Of a stretch of 64,000 nt of DNA, positions 45,341-54,044 are shown one piece after another. Source of the stretch: Ferrimonas marina (lineage in GTDB: Bacteria; Pseudomonadota; Gammaproteobacteria; Enterobacterales; Shewanellaceae); NCBI RefSeq assembly GCF_900129905.1, contig NZ_FQXG01000007.1, positions 62,001 to 126,000 on the forward strand, in the 5' to 3' direction. The position numbers and the translations under genes are program-made. Every line of letters begins with the position of its first letter. Within the stretch, counting starts at the first letter, position 1. Under the pieces are notes generated by a model. The model saw only the letters and a program-made list of their open reading frames with translations, was not told the origin of the DNA and did not search any database.

Positions 45341-47221
45341 TTAGGCCAACTTGGCCTGCAGCGCCTGACCCAGACCGGCGGTGTTGTCGGCAAACAGCAG
45401 GTGAGCGACGCTGCCGTTCATCACCACCACCTGCTGTACCCCGGCGGCCTTGAGGGCCTCGGCATCCAGCGCGGCGGTATCCGCCAGCTCCACCCGCAGG
45501 CGGTTGTCAGCAACCGCCTTGACCTCGGACAAGCCACCCAGCTGCGCCAGCAGCTTAGCCGCTTGAGCCTGGTCGGCGTCACTGGCCACCACCTCGGCAA
45601 CCGCTTCCGGCGCGGCGGCCGCAGAGGCGGTGTAGCCACCGGATTGGAGCATCTCCTCCATCTCGGTCTTGGTGATCTCGGCGATGGTGCCAACGATGGC
45701 CTGGATGGCGTTGCCGGACACCAGCACTCCAGAGGCACCCAACTGCTTCAGGCGAGCCTGGTCCACCAGGGCCGGATCCGCCACACTCATGCGCAGACGG
45801 GTGATGCAGGAGTCGACGTTGGTCAGGTTACCCGGACCACCAAAGGCCTCGATAAAGTTACGGGCGCGCTCGGAGCCTTCGCCCACCTCGACCTCTTCAG
45901 CTTCGTCATCACCCCGACCCGGGGTCTTCAGATCCAGCGCCTGGATCACCACCCGGAACACCACGTAGTAGATGGCGGAGTAGCACAGGCCCACCAGGAT
46001 CATCAGCGGCATCTTCTGGGCGTTGGCACTGAGCACCAGGAAGTCGATCAGACCGTGGGAGAAGGAGGTGCCGTGAACGATGCCCAGCATGTTGGACACC
46101 ACGTAGGCGGAGCCCGCCAGCAGGGCGTGTACCGCGTAGAGCACCGGGGCAACGAACAGGAAGGCAAACTCCAGCGGCTCGGTGATGCCGGTGAGGAAGG
46201 AGGTCAGTGCCGCCGAGATCATCAGCGAGCCCACCTTGGCCTTGTTCTCAGGCTTGGCACTGTGCCAGATGGCAATAGCCGCCGCCGGCAGACCAAACAT
46301 CTTAAAGAAGTAGCCACCAGCCAGCTGACCGGCGGTTTCGTCGCCTGCCATGTAGCGCGGGATGGTGCCACGCACTACCTCACCGGATTCGGTGACAAAG
46401 GAGCCGGCCTCGTAGAAGAAGGGCACGTTCCAGATATGGTGCAGGCCGAAGGGGATCAGCGAACGTTCGACTAGGCCATACAGACCGAACGCCACGGTGG
46501 GGTTCTGGTAGGCAGCCCAGTGGGAGAAGGCGTCGATGGCACCACCGATGGGCTGCCAGATAACGAACATCACCGAGCCCACCAGGATACAGGCGAAGCC
46601 GGTGATGATCGGCACCGAGCGCTTACCGGCAAAGAAGCCCAGGTAGACCGGCAGCTCCAGCTTGAAGAAGCGGTTGAACACCCAGGCGGCAACACCACCG
46701 GCGATGATGCCGCCGAGAACCCCGGTATCCACCGGGTTGTGGTCATCCACCAGCTTTTGCGCCGCGGCATGGGCCTCGTTAGCACTGACCAGATCGGTGC
46801 TCAGGCCGGCCAGCACGCTCGCATCTGCACCGGCGGCCACCGCTTGATTGAGCGCCAGCAGCGCCGCTTCCGCCACCTCAGCGGCCTGACTGGCTGCGGC
46901 GGTGATCCCTTCGATGGTAGTGGCGTCAATCATGCCGATGGTGCGGTTCATGATGGCGAAGCCCACCACCGCCGCCAGGGCTGCCACCCCGTCGTTCTTG
47001 GCAAAGCCCAGGGCCACACCGATGGCGAACAGCAGGCCCATGTTCTCGAACACCGCCAGACCGGCGTCGTTCAGCAGATGGGAGACGATGCTCGGCAGCC
47101 ATTCGAAGTTGGCGGCACCGACCCCCAGCATGATCCCCGCCACCGGCAGCACGGACACCGGTAGCATCAGGGCCTTACCGACCTTCTGCAGAACCGCAAA
47201 GGCGTTACTAAATTTACTCAT
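45341..47221 (-). CDS. ptsG: Glucose-type PTS permease EIICB with extra degenerate IIB domain
   Basis: Inner-membrane glucose permease of 626 residues; E. coli PtsG has 477. The EIIC part has PtsG blocks [39 protein letters not shown] and [16 protein letters not shown] helical, Ala-rich insertion of about 70 residues lies at about 97-165. The IIB domain carries the phosphoacceptor Cys472 in [11 protein letters not shown] second IIB-like domain follows an Ala-rich linker, with the aligned Cys replaced ([11 protein letters not shown]), so it cannot carry phosphate on Cys. It is 19 bases downstream of the EIIA-HPr-EI gene. Confidence 0.9.
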   Translation of the reverse strand: MSKFSNAFAVLQKVGKALMLPVSVLPVAGIMLGVGAANFEWLPSIVSHLLNDAGLAVFENMGLLFAIGVALGFAKNDGVAALAAVVGFAIMNRTIGMIDATTIEGITAAASQAAEVAEAALLALNQAVAAGADASVLAGLSTDLVSANEAHAAAQKLVDDHNPVDTGVLGGIIAGGVAAWVFNRFFKLELPVYLGFFAGKRSVPIITGFACILVGSVMFVIWQPIGGAIDAFSHWAAYQNPTVAFGLYGLVERSLIPFGLHHIWNVPFFYEAGSFVTESGEVVRGTIPRYMAGDETAGQLAGGYFFKMFGLPAAAIAIWHSAKPENKAKVGSLMISAALTSFLTGITEPLEFAFLFVAPVLYAVHALLAGSAYVVSNMLGIVHGTSFSHGLIDFLVLSANAQKMPLMILVGLCYSAIYYVVFRVVIQALDLKTPGRGDDEAEEVEVGEGSERARNFIEAFGGPGNLTNVDSCITRLRMSVADPALVDQARLKQLGASGVLVSGNAIQAIVGTIAEITKTEMEEMLQSGGYTASAAAAPEAVAEVVASDADQAQAAKLLAQLGGLSEVKAVADNRLRVELADTAALDAEALKAAGVQQVVVMNGSVAHLLFADNTAGLGQALQAKLA

Positions 47222-47240
47222 TGTTTTTCTCGTCCGTCAG

Positions 47241-49829
47241 TTACGCGCAGTGGCTGTTGGCGTCGTGATCGGCGTGGAAGGCTTTCATCAGCTCCCGCAC
47301 CTGCTTGGCGTCGGCACACATCATCGCCTTGCCCGCCAGCTCAACACATTGGGTCTTGCTGAGGCCACGCACCTGGTGCTTCACCTCGGGGATCACCGGC
47401 ACAGAGCAGGACAGCTCGTCGATGCCCAGGCCCACCAGCAGCGGCACAGCGTCTTTCTCGCCGGCCAGACCACCGCAGACTCCGACCCATTTGCCGGCCC
47501 GGTGGGCGGCATCGGCGGTCATCTGGATCAGGCGCAGCACCGCCGGGTGCAGGCCATCGGCGATGCCCGCCAGCTTGGGGTGACCACGGTCGATAGCCAG
47601 GGTGTACTGGGTCAGATCGTTGGTACCGATGGAGAAGAAGTCGACATGCTCAGCCAGCAGATCGGCCATCACCGCGGCGGAGGGCACCTCGATCATGATC
47701 CCCACCTCGATGTTGCTCATATCGATGCCCAGCTTCTGTGCCTCCTCATTGAGGATCTGCTTGGCCAGGTTGAGCTCGAACAGGCTGGCGATCATCGGGA
47801 ACATGATGCGTAGGCGGCCGGCCTCGGCGGCCTTAAGCAGGGCCCGCAGCTGCTGGCGCAACACCGCCGGCTTATCCAGGCCGACCCGGATGCCACGCTC
47901 GCCGAGGAAGGGGTTCTCCTCCTCGGGCAGCGGCAGGTAGGGCAGCGGCTTGTCGCCACCCACATCCAGGGTACGAACGATCAGCGGGCGCTCACCCAGG
48001 GTGGTCAGCACCTGACGAATCGCCTGCTCCTGATCCGCCTCGGAGGGGAATACCTGGGAGGATTCGTAGAGGAACTCGGAGCGCAGCAGGCCGACGGCTT
48101 CACCGCCCTTGGCCACCAGCTTCTCGGCGTCGGCCACCTTGGCGATGTTGCCTGCCACCTCGACCTGGACGCCGTCCTCGGTAAAGGCCTGCTCATCCTT
48201 GGCGGCATCGGCAGCGGCTTTGACCTCCGCCTGACGCTGCTGTTGCAGTGCCAGCTCGGCCAGCTCCGCTTCGCTGGGATTGAGCAGCAGGTAGCCCTTG
48301 GCGGTGTCCATCAACGCCGCCTGGCCATGCAGAGACAGCACCCGCTCCTCGACCCCGGCCATGGCGGCAATGCCCATGGCGCGGGCCAGGATGGCGCTGT
48401 GGCTGGAGGCACCGCCGAGCACGGTGGCGATGGCCAGCACCCGGTTGGGGTCCAGGTTGGCGGTATCCGACGGGGTCAGATCCTTGGCCACCAGGATGGT
48501 GTTCTCCGGCAGATCCGTCGGGATGGTTTCCTGGGACAGGCCCGCCAGTACCCGGGCTACCCGACCACCGACGTCGCGCAGATCCGCAGCACGGCCGGCC
48601 AGCAGGGCGTTATCCATGTGAGACAGGGTATCGGCCTGGGTCTCCACCGCGGTACGCCAGGCGTAACCGGCGGACTTGCCGTCCTGGATCATCCGCACGG
48701 CATTGTCGTAGACGTCCGGGTCTTCCAGCAGCTCCTGGTGGGCGACAAAGATGTCGGCCTTCTGGCCCATGCCCTTGTTACGCAGGGCAAGGATGAAGTC
48801 CGCCAGGGTCTGGTTAGCGGCAGCAATGGCGCTGTCCAGCGCGGCCTTCTCTTCGTTGGTCTCGCCACCTTGCTGCGCCACCGGCGGCAACTCGGAGGCA
48901 ATGACATAGAGGGTGCCTTTGGCCTGACCGGCAGAGGCTTCAATCCCCAGCACCTTGCGCTCGTCGTTGGAGGTCTGGATCAGCAGCGAGGGCTCGGCGT
49001 GGATGTCAAAGCTGTTATCCGCAACCGGCTTGACCACGGCGCTGGGATCGGCGCCCTCCTCGCCCAGGCCGGCCTTAAGGCCTTCTACCAGGGCGGCCAG
49101 GGCGGCCTCGGCATCGTCACCGTGGGCCAGCACCTTAACCTGGTCACCAAAGCCGATGTTGAGGCCCATCAGGGCGACCACGGAGCGGGCATTCACCTGC
49201 TTGCCCTCCTTCTCTACCATCATGGCACTGCCAAACTGCTTGGCGATGGCGACGATGGCGGCAGCGGGGCGGGCGTGGATGCCGGTGGGATTGATCACCG
49301 TCACCGGCTCAGAGGCCATCATCTCGGCGGCATCCACCGCGATCTCGGTGACGCCCTTCAGCTCGGCCTTAAACAAAAGGTCTCCGGCCTGGACAAAGTC
49401 CGCGTCAGTGGCGGTCAGGCTGGCGATACGGTCTTGATCGGTGAGCAGCACCACGGTACGCAGGGATTTCACCCCCTGGGCCACCGGATCCATGTCCACC
49501 TCCACCAACGGGGTCTTGGCGCTGACCTTTTCCCCCTCCTGAACCAGGGCCTTAAAGCCCTCACCGCGCAGCTTCACCGTGTCCACACCGATGTGGATCA
49601 ACAGTTCGATACCCTGCTCGGTGGTCAGGGTCACCGCATGGCGGGACGGATGGATCTGGGTCACGGTGGCGTCGCAGGGCGCAACCAGAACGTTGTCCGT
49701 CGGGTCAACGGCAAAGCCGTCTCCCACCATCTTCTGAGCGAACGCCGGGTCCGGCACCTGCGCCAGGGGGCAGGTAACACCGGTGAACGGCGAGAGCAGT
49801 CTTAACACTGCCGGCTTCTCTACGGTCAT
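47241..49829 (-). CDS. Fused PTS protein EIIA(Glc)-HPr-Enzyme I
   Basis: Phosphotransfer protein of 862 residues that covers all soluble steps from PEP to the permease. Domain order: EIIA(Glc) with His79 in ELLIHIGVDTV; HPr with His185 in NPTGIHARPAAA; Enzyme I with His477 in GGASSHSAILARAMG and the C-terminal PEP-binding part (FFSIGTNDLTQYTLAIDRGHPKL, CGGLAGEK). This fusion with ptsG forms a self-contained glucose uptake operon. ATG 49829 is chosen as the family start (MTVEKPAVLRLLSPFTG). Its long leader may carry regulatory sites. Confidence 0.92.
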   Translation of the reverse strand: MTVEKPAVLRLLSPFTGVTCPLAQVPDPAFAQKMVGDGFAVDPTDNVLVAPCDATVTQIHPSRHAVTLTTEQGIELLIHIGVDTVKLRGEGFKALVQEGEKVSAKTPLVEVDMDPVAQGVKSLRTVVLLTDQDRIASLTATDADFVQAGDLLFKAELKGVTEIAVDAAEMMASEPVTVINPTGIHARPAAAIVAIAKQFGSAMMVEKEGKQVNARSVVALMGLNIGFGDQVKVLAHGDDAEAALAALVEGLKAGLGEEGADPSAVVKPVADNSFDIHAEPSLLIQTSNDERKVLGIEASAGQAKGTLYVIASELPPVAQQGGETNEEKAALDSAIAAANQTLADFILALRNKGMGQKADIFVAHQELLEDPDVYDNAVRMIQDGKSAGYAWRTAVETQADTLSHMDNALLAGRAADLRDVGGRVARVLAGLSQETIPTDLPENTILVAKDLTPSDTANLDPNRVLAIATVLGGASSHSAILARAMGIAAMAGVEERVLSLHGQAALMDTAKGYLLLNPSEAELAELALQQQRQAEVKAAADAAKDEQAFTEDGVQVEVAGNIAKVADAEKLVAKGGEAVGLLRSEFLYESSQVFPSEADQEQAIRQVLTTLGERPLIVRTLDVGGDKPLPYLPLPEEENPFLGERGIRVGLDKPAVLRQQLRALLKAAEAGRLRIMFPMIASLFELNLAKQILNEEAQKLGIDMSNIEVGIMIEVPSAAVMADLLAEHVDFFSIGTNDLTQYTLAIDRGHPKLAGIADGLHPAVLRLIQMTADAAHRAGKWVGVCGGLAGEKDAVPLLVGLGIDELSCSVPVIPEVKHQVRGLSKTQCVELAGKAMMCADAKQVRELMKAFHADHDANSHCA

Positions 49830-50222
49830 GGGTACTTAAGTCCTATGTTTTTGAATTCTGTCTTTGCCGTGTGACGCCACGCCGGTGAGTGCCCGCTCAC
49901 CGGCTGAAGGGAGTGAACTCCCCACGCCTCAGCCCACTGCCGGGCATTGAGTCTATTGTTCGGCAACAGTAGCGGATCGCCGATGGATTTCAGTGATTCA
50001 GCCAACACTCTGACCAGGCCTGATGTTGAAATTACACAACCTTACAGAGTGGCCGGCCGCACCAGACTCGACATCGGGGTGGTCAGGCTTGTGCATCTTT
50101 GTGCATCGCCATGGACCCAGCCGCTACGAGGCTCAAATTATCCCAAATTGTTGCGCCAAGCCCAGACCTAAAGCGAAAAAAAGGCCACAAAGGCGTACTT
50201 TTCTTCTCAGGCTGCACCCGAC
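49830..50222. other. Leader region upstream of the PTS operon, no gene seen
   Basis: Nearly 400 bases before the PTS genes without convincing coding signal. Short open frames on both strands have no ribosome site. The direct repeat TTGTGCATC occurs at 50089 region. Possible regulatory elements lie just upstream and are listed separately. Confidence 0.45.
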
Positions 50223-50244
50223 TTTGTAGTTTATTTACTACAAA
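50223..50244. promoter_or_regulatory. Perfect palindrome TTTGTAGT-N6-ACTACAAA
   Basis: Eight-base perfect arms with spacer TTATTT, an operator-like element about 400 bases upstream of the PTS gene. No matching regulator is known to me; spacing differs from the 15-base HexR site. Confidence 0.45.
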
Positions 50245-50269
50245 ACCAGCCTTAACGCGGCTGGTTTCA
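50241..50269 (-). terminator. Terminator-like hairpin in PTS leader
   Basis: AAACCAGCC / GGCTGGTTT 9-base stem with loop TTAACGC; on the minus strand it is followed by TTGTAG. It could end a short RNA started upstream. Confidence 0.4.
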
Positions 50270-50346
50270 CCACCCCTTTCTCAGCGGGATTACGGAATTG
50301 TTGCCCTAGTGATTGGTTGTTGGCTTTTCGACCCACAAGGCAAAAA

Positions 50347-50360
50347 TGTAAGCGCTTTCT
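50347..50360. promoter_or_regulatory. LacI-family type operator
   Basis: TGTAAGCGCTTTCT has the TGNAANCGNTTNCA-like symmetry with a central GCGC found in many LacI/GalR-family sugar operators; one outer position is off. It lies between flgP terminator and the PTS leader. The regulator is not in the window. Confidence 0.4.
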
Positions 50361-50426
50361 ACCTTATGCGTAATCAGCAACTTAGTCGAGAGGCCATTGA
50401 ACTCATCAGCTTCGTTAACAAGGCAC

Positions 50427-50451
50427 AAAAAAACGGGCGACAATGCGCCCG
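50427..50451 (-). terminator. Terminator of flgO-flgP
   Basis: CGGGCG / CGCCCG stem with loop ACAATG, followed on the minus strand by a run of seven T. Confidence 0.8.
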
Positions 50452-50477
50452 CTTCCAGTCCGGTGGTAGCCGGTGAC

Positions 50478-50918
50478 CTAATAGTAAGTGACTTTCTTGA
50501 TGCGCTGGCGCGGCTGCTGTTGGTACAGCGCCCATACGGTGGCAAAGTCCAGCTCCATTTCGGTGACGTAGCTGTCCCCCACCGGATAGGCCCGCACCAC
50601 CCGGGCGCCGCGGATCACCCCGTCCACCTGGGCGCGAAAGCTGTCATCACGCAGCACCATCTCGTTGACGTTGCTCTGGCCCTGGATGTGCTGACCATAG
50701 ACCTGCTCCGCCAGCTCGCGGTAGGCATCCAGCTTGGCGGCCCGCATCGCCCGGCGCATCTTCTCTTCGTCGTTACTGCCCAGCTGGCTCGACAGCGGAG
50801 CAATGCCGGTGGCGGTCAGCACCGGGAAGGTGTCCGGCGCCAGGGTTTCGTACTCGACGTGGCGATCATTGGCGCAGCCGGCCAGCAACACAGCCACTAA
50901 GGCAATCCAGGCTCTCAT
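50478..50918 (-). CDS. flgP: Flagellar H-ring lipoprotein FlgP
   Basis: Outer-membrane lipoprotein of 146 residues. Lipobox VAVLLAGC, then the LPP20-like domain (AMRAAKLDAYRELAEQVYGQHIQGQSNVNEM, about residues 71-101). It forms the H ring outside the L ring in Vibrio-type flagella. ATG 50918 overlaps the flgO stop by one base; GGGAGG precedes it. Confidence 0.92.
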   Translation of the reverse strand: MRAWIALVAVLLAGCANDRHVEYETLAPDTFPVLTATGIAPLSSQLGSNDEEKMRRAMRAAKLDAYRELAEQVYGQHIQGQSNVNEMVLRDDSFRAQVDGVIRGARVVRAYPVGDSYVTEMELDFATVWALYQQQPRQRIKKVTYY

Positions 50919-51586
50919 CAACGATCCTCCCATTCTACGACCATCCCCTGGCCGGCACTGTCATGACGGTAGAGTCGGCCATGTTCCATGCTCACCTGGC
51001 CCGACGGCTGGAAGAACTCCGCCAGCTTCTGCCAGGGTACCGAGGTCTGGCTGGTGGCCAGCACCTGGCGATCGCCGACGCTGAGGATGCGGCTGTGGAT
51101 CTGCACCCCATCGCGGCTGCGCCCAACGGTAGAGACCAGCACCTGGTCCACCGGCAGCTGGCTGGCCAACATGCTGACATCACGGCTAAGCAGCAGGTTG
51201 CCCCGCGGGCTGATCCGCACTCGATCGCTGCCGTTGAGATCCACCAACTGCACCTCCTGCTGATGCAGGGCCGACAGCATCGCCTCACCCAGTTGAAGAG
51301 CAAAGGCACTACTGCGGTCATACTGGTCGAGCATCACCGGCGTGGTCACCGCCAGCACGCTGTCGCTTTCGTTCTCACGATGATTGCGCAGCAGATCGGC
51401 GGCAATGCGTTCGGCTAACTCATTCACCGCCCCCTGGGGCGGCAAGGGTTTGCCGTTCTCTTCATAATCGAAGTGGCGGTGCTCATCGCCGAACTGAGCA
51501 CAGCCGGCCAGTCCGGCCAACAGCAGCAACGGCAGGGCACGACGCAGTTGTCGTCGTACGCCGCCCAAAGAGGGATAGCGGGGCAT
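50918..51586 (-). CDS. flgO: Flagellar outer-membrane lipoprotein FlgO
   Basis: Lipoprotein of 222 residues with lipobox LLLAGLAGC and the FlgO domain (AAVNELAERIAADLLRNHR-like, LDQYDRSSAFALQLGEAMLSALHQQEVQLVD, and LLSRDVSMLASQLPVDQVLVSTV, about residues 52-157). It is required with FlgP and FlgT for H-ring function in Vibrio. A sigma-28 promoter lies 40 bases upstream. Confidence 0.92.
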   Translation of the reverse strand: MPRYPSLGGVRRQLRRALPLLLLAGLAGCAQFGDEHRHFDYEENGKPLPPQGAVNELAERIAADLLRNHRENESDSVLAVTTPVMLDQYDRSSAFALQLGEAMLSALHQQEVQLVDLNGSDRVRISPRGNLLLSRDVSMLASQLPVDQVLVSTVGRSRDGVQIHSRILSVGDRQVLATSQTSVPWQKLAEFFQPSGQVSMEHGRLYRHDSAGQGMVVEWEDR

Positions 51587-51625
51587 AAACAGCCTCTGAC
51601 AGATAATGGAGCCTTCTGAACCAGA

Positions 51626-51652
51626 CTATCGGCCGCCAAAGCCAAAGCTTTA
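51626..51652 (-). promoter_or_regulatory. Sigma-28 promoter of flgO-flgP
   Basis: Minus-strand TAAAGCTT-N11-GCCGATAG; seven of eight -10 bases and the TAAAG -35 match, 11-base spacer. The -35 and -10 are nearly the same as those before flgM. Confidence 0.82.
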
Positions 51653-51667
51653 GGCACAAGGCTTGCT

Positions 51668-51673
51668 TATAAT
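51668..51673 (+). promoter_or_regulatory. Predicted -10 box of flgT
   Basis: TATAAT, 41 bases before the flgT ATG. No good -35 box is seen; the promoter may need an activator. Confidence 0.35.
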
Positions 51674-51713
51674 CCCCCATCTTTGTCTTTTTACCGGAAA
51701 AGTTGCCGCTGCC

Positions 51714-52838
51714 ATGCCAACCCTTGCCCGACTGGTCGCCGCCCTGCTGGCGCTGTTCAGCTTCTGCGCCACCGCTTTGCCTATCGAGGTGAGCGGCGAG
51801 GCCCCCATCGTTAACAACAACGAGGAGGAGGCGCGTCAGCGAGCCATCGACCGGGCCCTGGCCCAGGCGGTGATGAGCCAGGGGGGCATGGTGGACTTCA
51901 ACCAGGCCAGCCAGAACGGCGTGCTGCAGCAGGAGGAGATGAGCTGGCAGAGTCGCACCCAGGTGCGCAGCATGGAACTGCTGTCGGAGCAGCGCCAGGG
52001 CGACAAGCTCACCGTGCGCCTGCGGGTCGAACTGGCCCACGTCTCCGAGCCCAACTGCCGTGGCCTGTCCGGCCGCGCCGCCATCTCCGTGCCCCGGGCC
52101 GAGGTACGCTACCGCGACCAACTGGTACCTGGTGGTCTGTACGAGCTGGATGCCGCCCTGAGCCGGCTGCTGGGCAACACCCTCAGTGGTGAGTCCCACT
52201 TCGCCTTTGCCAAGGTACGGGATGACTTGCGGCTGGACCTTATCCCGCCTCAGCCCCACTGGATCACCGAGCTGGGCCAGCAAGATGGCAGCCAGTACGT
52301 ACTTAACGTCATCATCGACGACGTCAGCGTCGACCAGCCCAAGAAGCGCCTGGGCTGGTTTGAGCGCACCGCCAACCGCACCATCGCCCTGGAAGCCCGC
52401 CTGTACGACAGCTTCAGTGGTGAACGGGTATGGCAACAGCGCTACCGCAGCGCCGCCGACTGGCCCTACAAACGCCAGGAGATCGCCGATACCGCCACCG
52501 AGCGGTTCTGGTCATCCGAGTTTGGCGAAGAGCTGCGCCGCCTCACCTTTGAGATGGTGGCCGACGTGGATGGCCTGTTGACCTGTCAGCCATTGAAGGG
52601 CCGCATTGTGCAGCTGAGCCAGGAGACCGTGATCCTGGATCTGGGCCTGCGCAACGGCATCCGTCCCGGTGATCAGCTCGAGCTGGTGCATCAGCAGGGA
52701 GCCTGGGGCAGCGACTCCGGCCTGGTGATGACCGTAGAGCAGGTTCACCCTGAGTCCGCCCGTGCCCGTCTGGATGGCGCCAGCGCCATGATGGGGGTGC
52801 AGCGGGGCGATTGGGTCCAGCGGGTCAGCCGCCGCTAA
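51714..52838 (+). CDS. flgT: Flagellar H-ring protein FlgT
   Basis: Periplasmic H-ring protein of 374 residues. Signal peptide LARLVAALLALFSFCATA; N-terminal domain with IEVSGEAPIVNNNEEEARQRAIDRALAQAV (about residues 24-53), middle domain and C-terminal SH3-like domain (VILDLGLRNGIRPGDQLELV). ATG 51714 starts the signal peptide; the frame is open from 51663. Divergent from flgOP. Confidence 0.92.
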   Translation: MPTLARLVAALLALFSFCATALPIEVSGEAPIVNNNEEEARQRAIDRALAQAVMSQGGMVDFNQASQNGVLQQEEMSWQSRTQVRSMELLSEQRQGDKLTVRLRVELAHVSEPNCRGLSGRAAISVPRAEVRYRDQLVPGGLYELDAALSRLLGNTLSGESHFAFAKVRDDLRLDLIPPQPHWITELGQQDGSQYVLNVIIDDVSVDQPKKRLGWFERTANRTIALEARLYDSFSGERVWQQRYRSAADWPYKRQEIADTATERFWSSEFGEELRRLTFEMVADVDGLLTCQPLKGRIVQLSQETVILDLGLRNGIRPGDQLELVHQQGAWGSDSGLVMTVEQVHPESARARLDGASAMMGVQRGDWVQRVSRR

Positions 52839-52863
52839 TTTCAGCTAGCCAATAGCTGCCATG

Positions 52864-52894
52864 AAAAAGGCCAACCCGAGGGTTGGCCTTTTTT
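52864..52894. terminator. Bidirectional terminator between flgT and aqpZ
   Basis: AAAAAGGCCAACC / GGTTGGCCTTTTT stem with CGAG loop; T-tracts on both strands. Confidence 0.92.
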
Positions 52895-52911
52895 GTCTTT
52901 GCCGTCTGGTC

Positions 52912-53607
52912 TTACTCGTCGCCACCACTGCCGATCGCCTTGTACAACACCGCACCGATCACCGCACCGACGATGGGGGCCAGCCAGAACAACCACAGCT
53001 GCGCCACCGCCCAATCGCCGACAAACAGCGCCACCCCGGTGCTGCGAGCCGGGTTGACCGAGGTATTGGTGACCGGAATGGAGATCAGGTGGATCAGGGT
53101 CAGACACAGGCCAATGGCGATGGGGGCAAAGCCCGCCGGGGCCCGTGAGTCTGTGGCACCGAGGATCACCACCAGGAACATCGCCGTCATCACCACCTCG
53201 CACACCAGCGCGGCAGTAAAGCCATAGCCACCTGGGGAGTGCTCGCCATAGCCGTTACTGGCGAAGCCACTGGCGGCGGCATCGAATCCGGCCTGACCTG
53301 AAGCGATGACATAGAGCACCGCACCGGCAATCACCGCCCCCACCACCTGGGCAACGATGTAGGGCAGCAGTTGATTGGCCGGGAAGCGGCCGCCGGCCCA
53401 CAGCCCTACGGACACCGCAGGATTTAGATGACAACCAGAGATATGGCCGATGGCGAACGCCATGGTCAAGACGGTTAAACCAAACGCGAAGGAGACCCCA
53501 ACCAGCCCGATCCCCACCTCAGGGAAGGCCGCCGCCAGCACCGCGCTGCCGCAGCCGCCCAGCACCAACCAGAAGGTGCCTATGCATTCAGCCAGATATT
53601 TTTGCAT
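52912..53607 (-). CDS. aqpZ: Aquaporin Z
   Basis: Water channel of 231 residues with six helices and both NPA motifs ([13 protein letters not shown] and [11 protein letters not shown]). The N-terminus [23 protein letters not shown] is the AqpZ start; AGGGAGG lies before ATG 53607. The arginine after the second NPA favours water selectivity. Confidence 0.95.
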   Translation of the reverse strand: MQKYLAECIGTFWLVLGGCGSAVLAAAFPEVGIGLVGVSFAFGLTVLTMAFAIGHISGCHLNPAVSVGLWAGGRFPANQLLPYIVAQVVGAVIAGAVLYVIASGQAGFDAAASGFASNGYGEHSPGGYGFTAALVCEVVMTAMFLVVILGATDSRAPAGFAPIAIGLCLTLIHLISIPVTNTSVNPARSTGVALFVGDWAVAQLWLFWLAPIVGAVIGAVLYKAIGSGGDE

Positions 53608-54044
53608 TCCATGCCTCCCTGGCCGGCGGCGCGCCCTTGCGTTGCCTGATTTACACCGGCCTCGGTCACTGAGACTAGAAGAGATCCGTGAGAAAAGAGA
53701 ACTTTGCAGTGAAAAGAGGGGCGATATACGGCCTTGGGGCAAGCAAGTTCCTCTTAAACGGCTTCGGTGCCCAATCATGAAAGGTCTCAGGCCAGGCTGA
53801 GCCAAACTGTCTATGGGAGGCCATAGGCCCTAATTACCGCCCTGCCCAAATGGGCCAGACTCGCCGAGGCTCTGTCTTTACCGCAGCAGCGCTCTTCCAT
53901 TCGGCCCCGGATGTGGACAGAATAAACCAGTCGATAACGATAAAAACTTCACACCATCATCCAGATCATAAAGCAAAAGGACAGGCTTGCGATGACGACC
54001 CCATCAATGTCATCAGTACGACAGCTGCGGGAGAACACCGAGTT
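53608..54044. other. Intergenic region upstream of the phospholipase D gene
   Basis: About 435 bases that hold the divergent promoter areas of aqpZ and the phospholipase D gene. An ATG at 53850 is in frame with the latter, but the 65 residues it would add are not family-like. No separate gene is seen. Confidence 0.5.

Noticed and set aside
50018-50036. HexR-like half site near TGTTGAAATTACA upstream of the PTS operon
   Set aside because: Only one arm matches and the spacing is wrong for the 15-base HexR palindrome.
53850-54044. ATG 53850 as start of the phospholipase D lipoprotein
   Set aside because: It would place over 80 residues before the signal helix and lipobox; TTG 54045 gives a normal lipoprotein signal.
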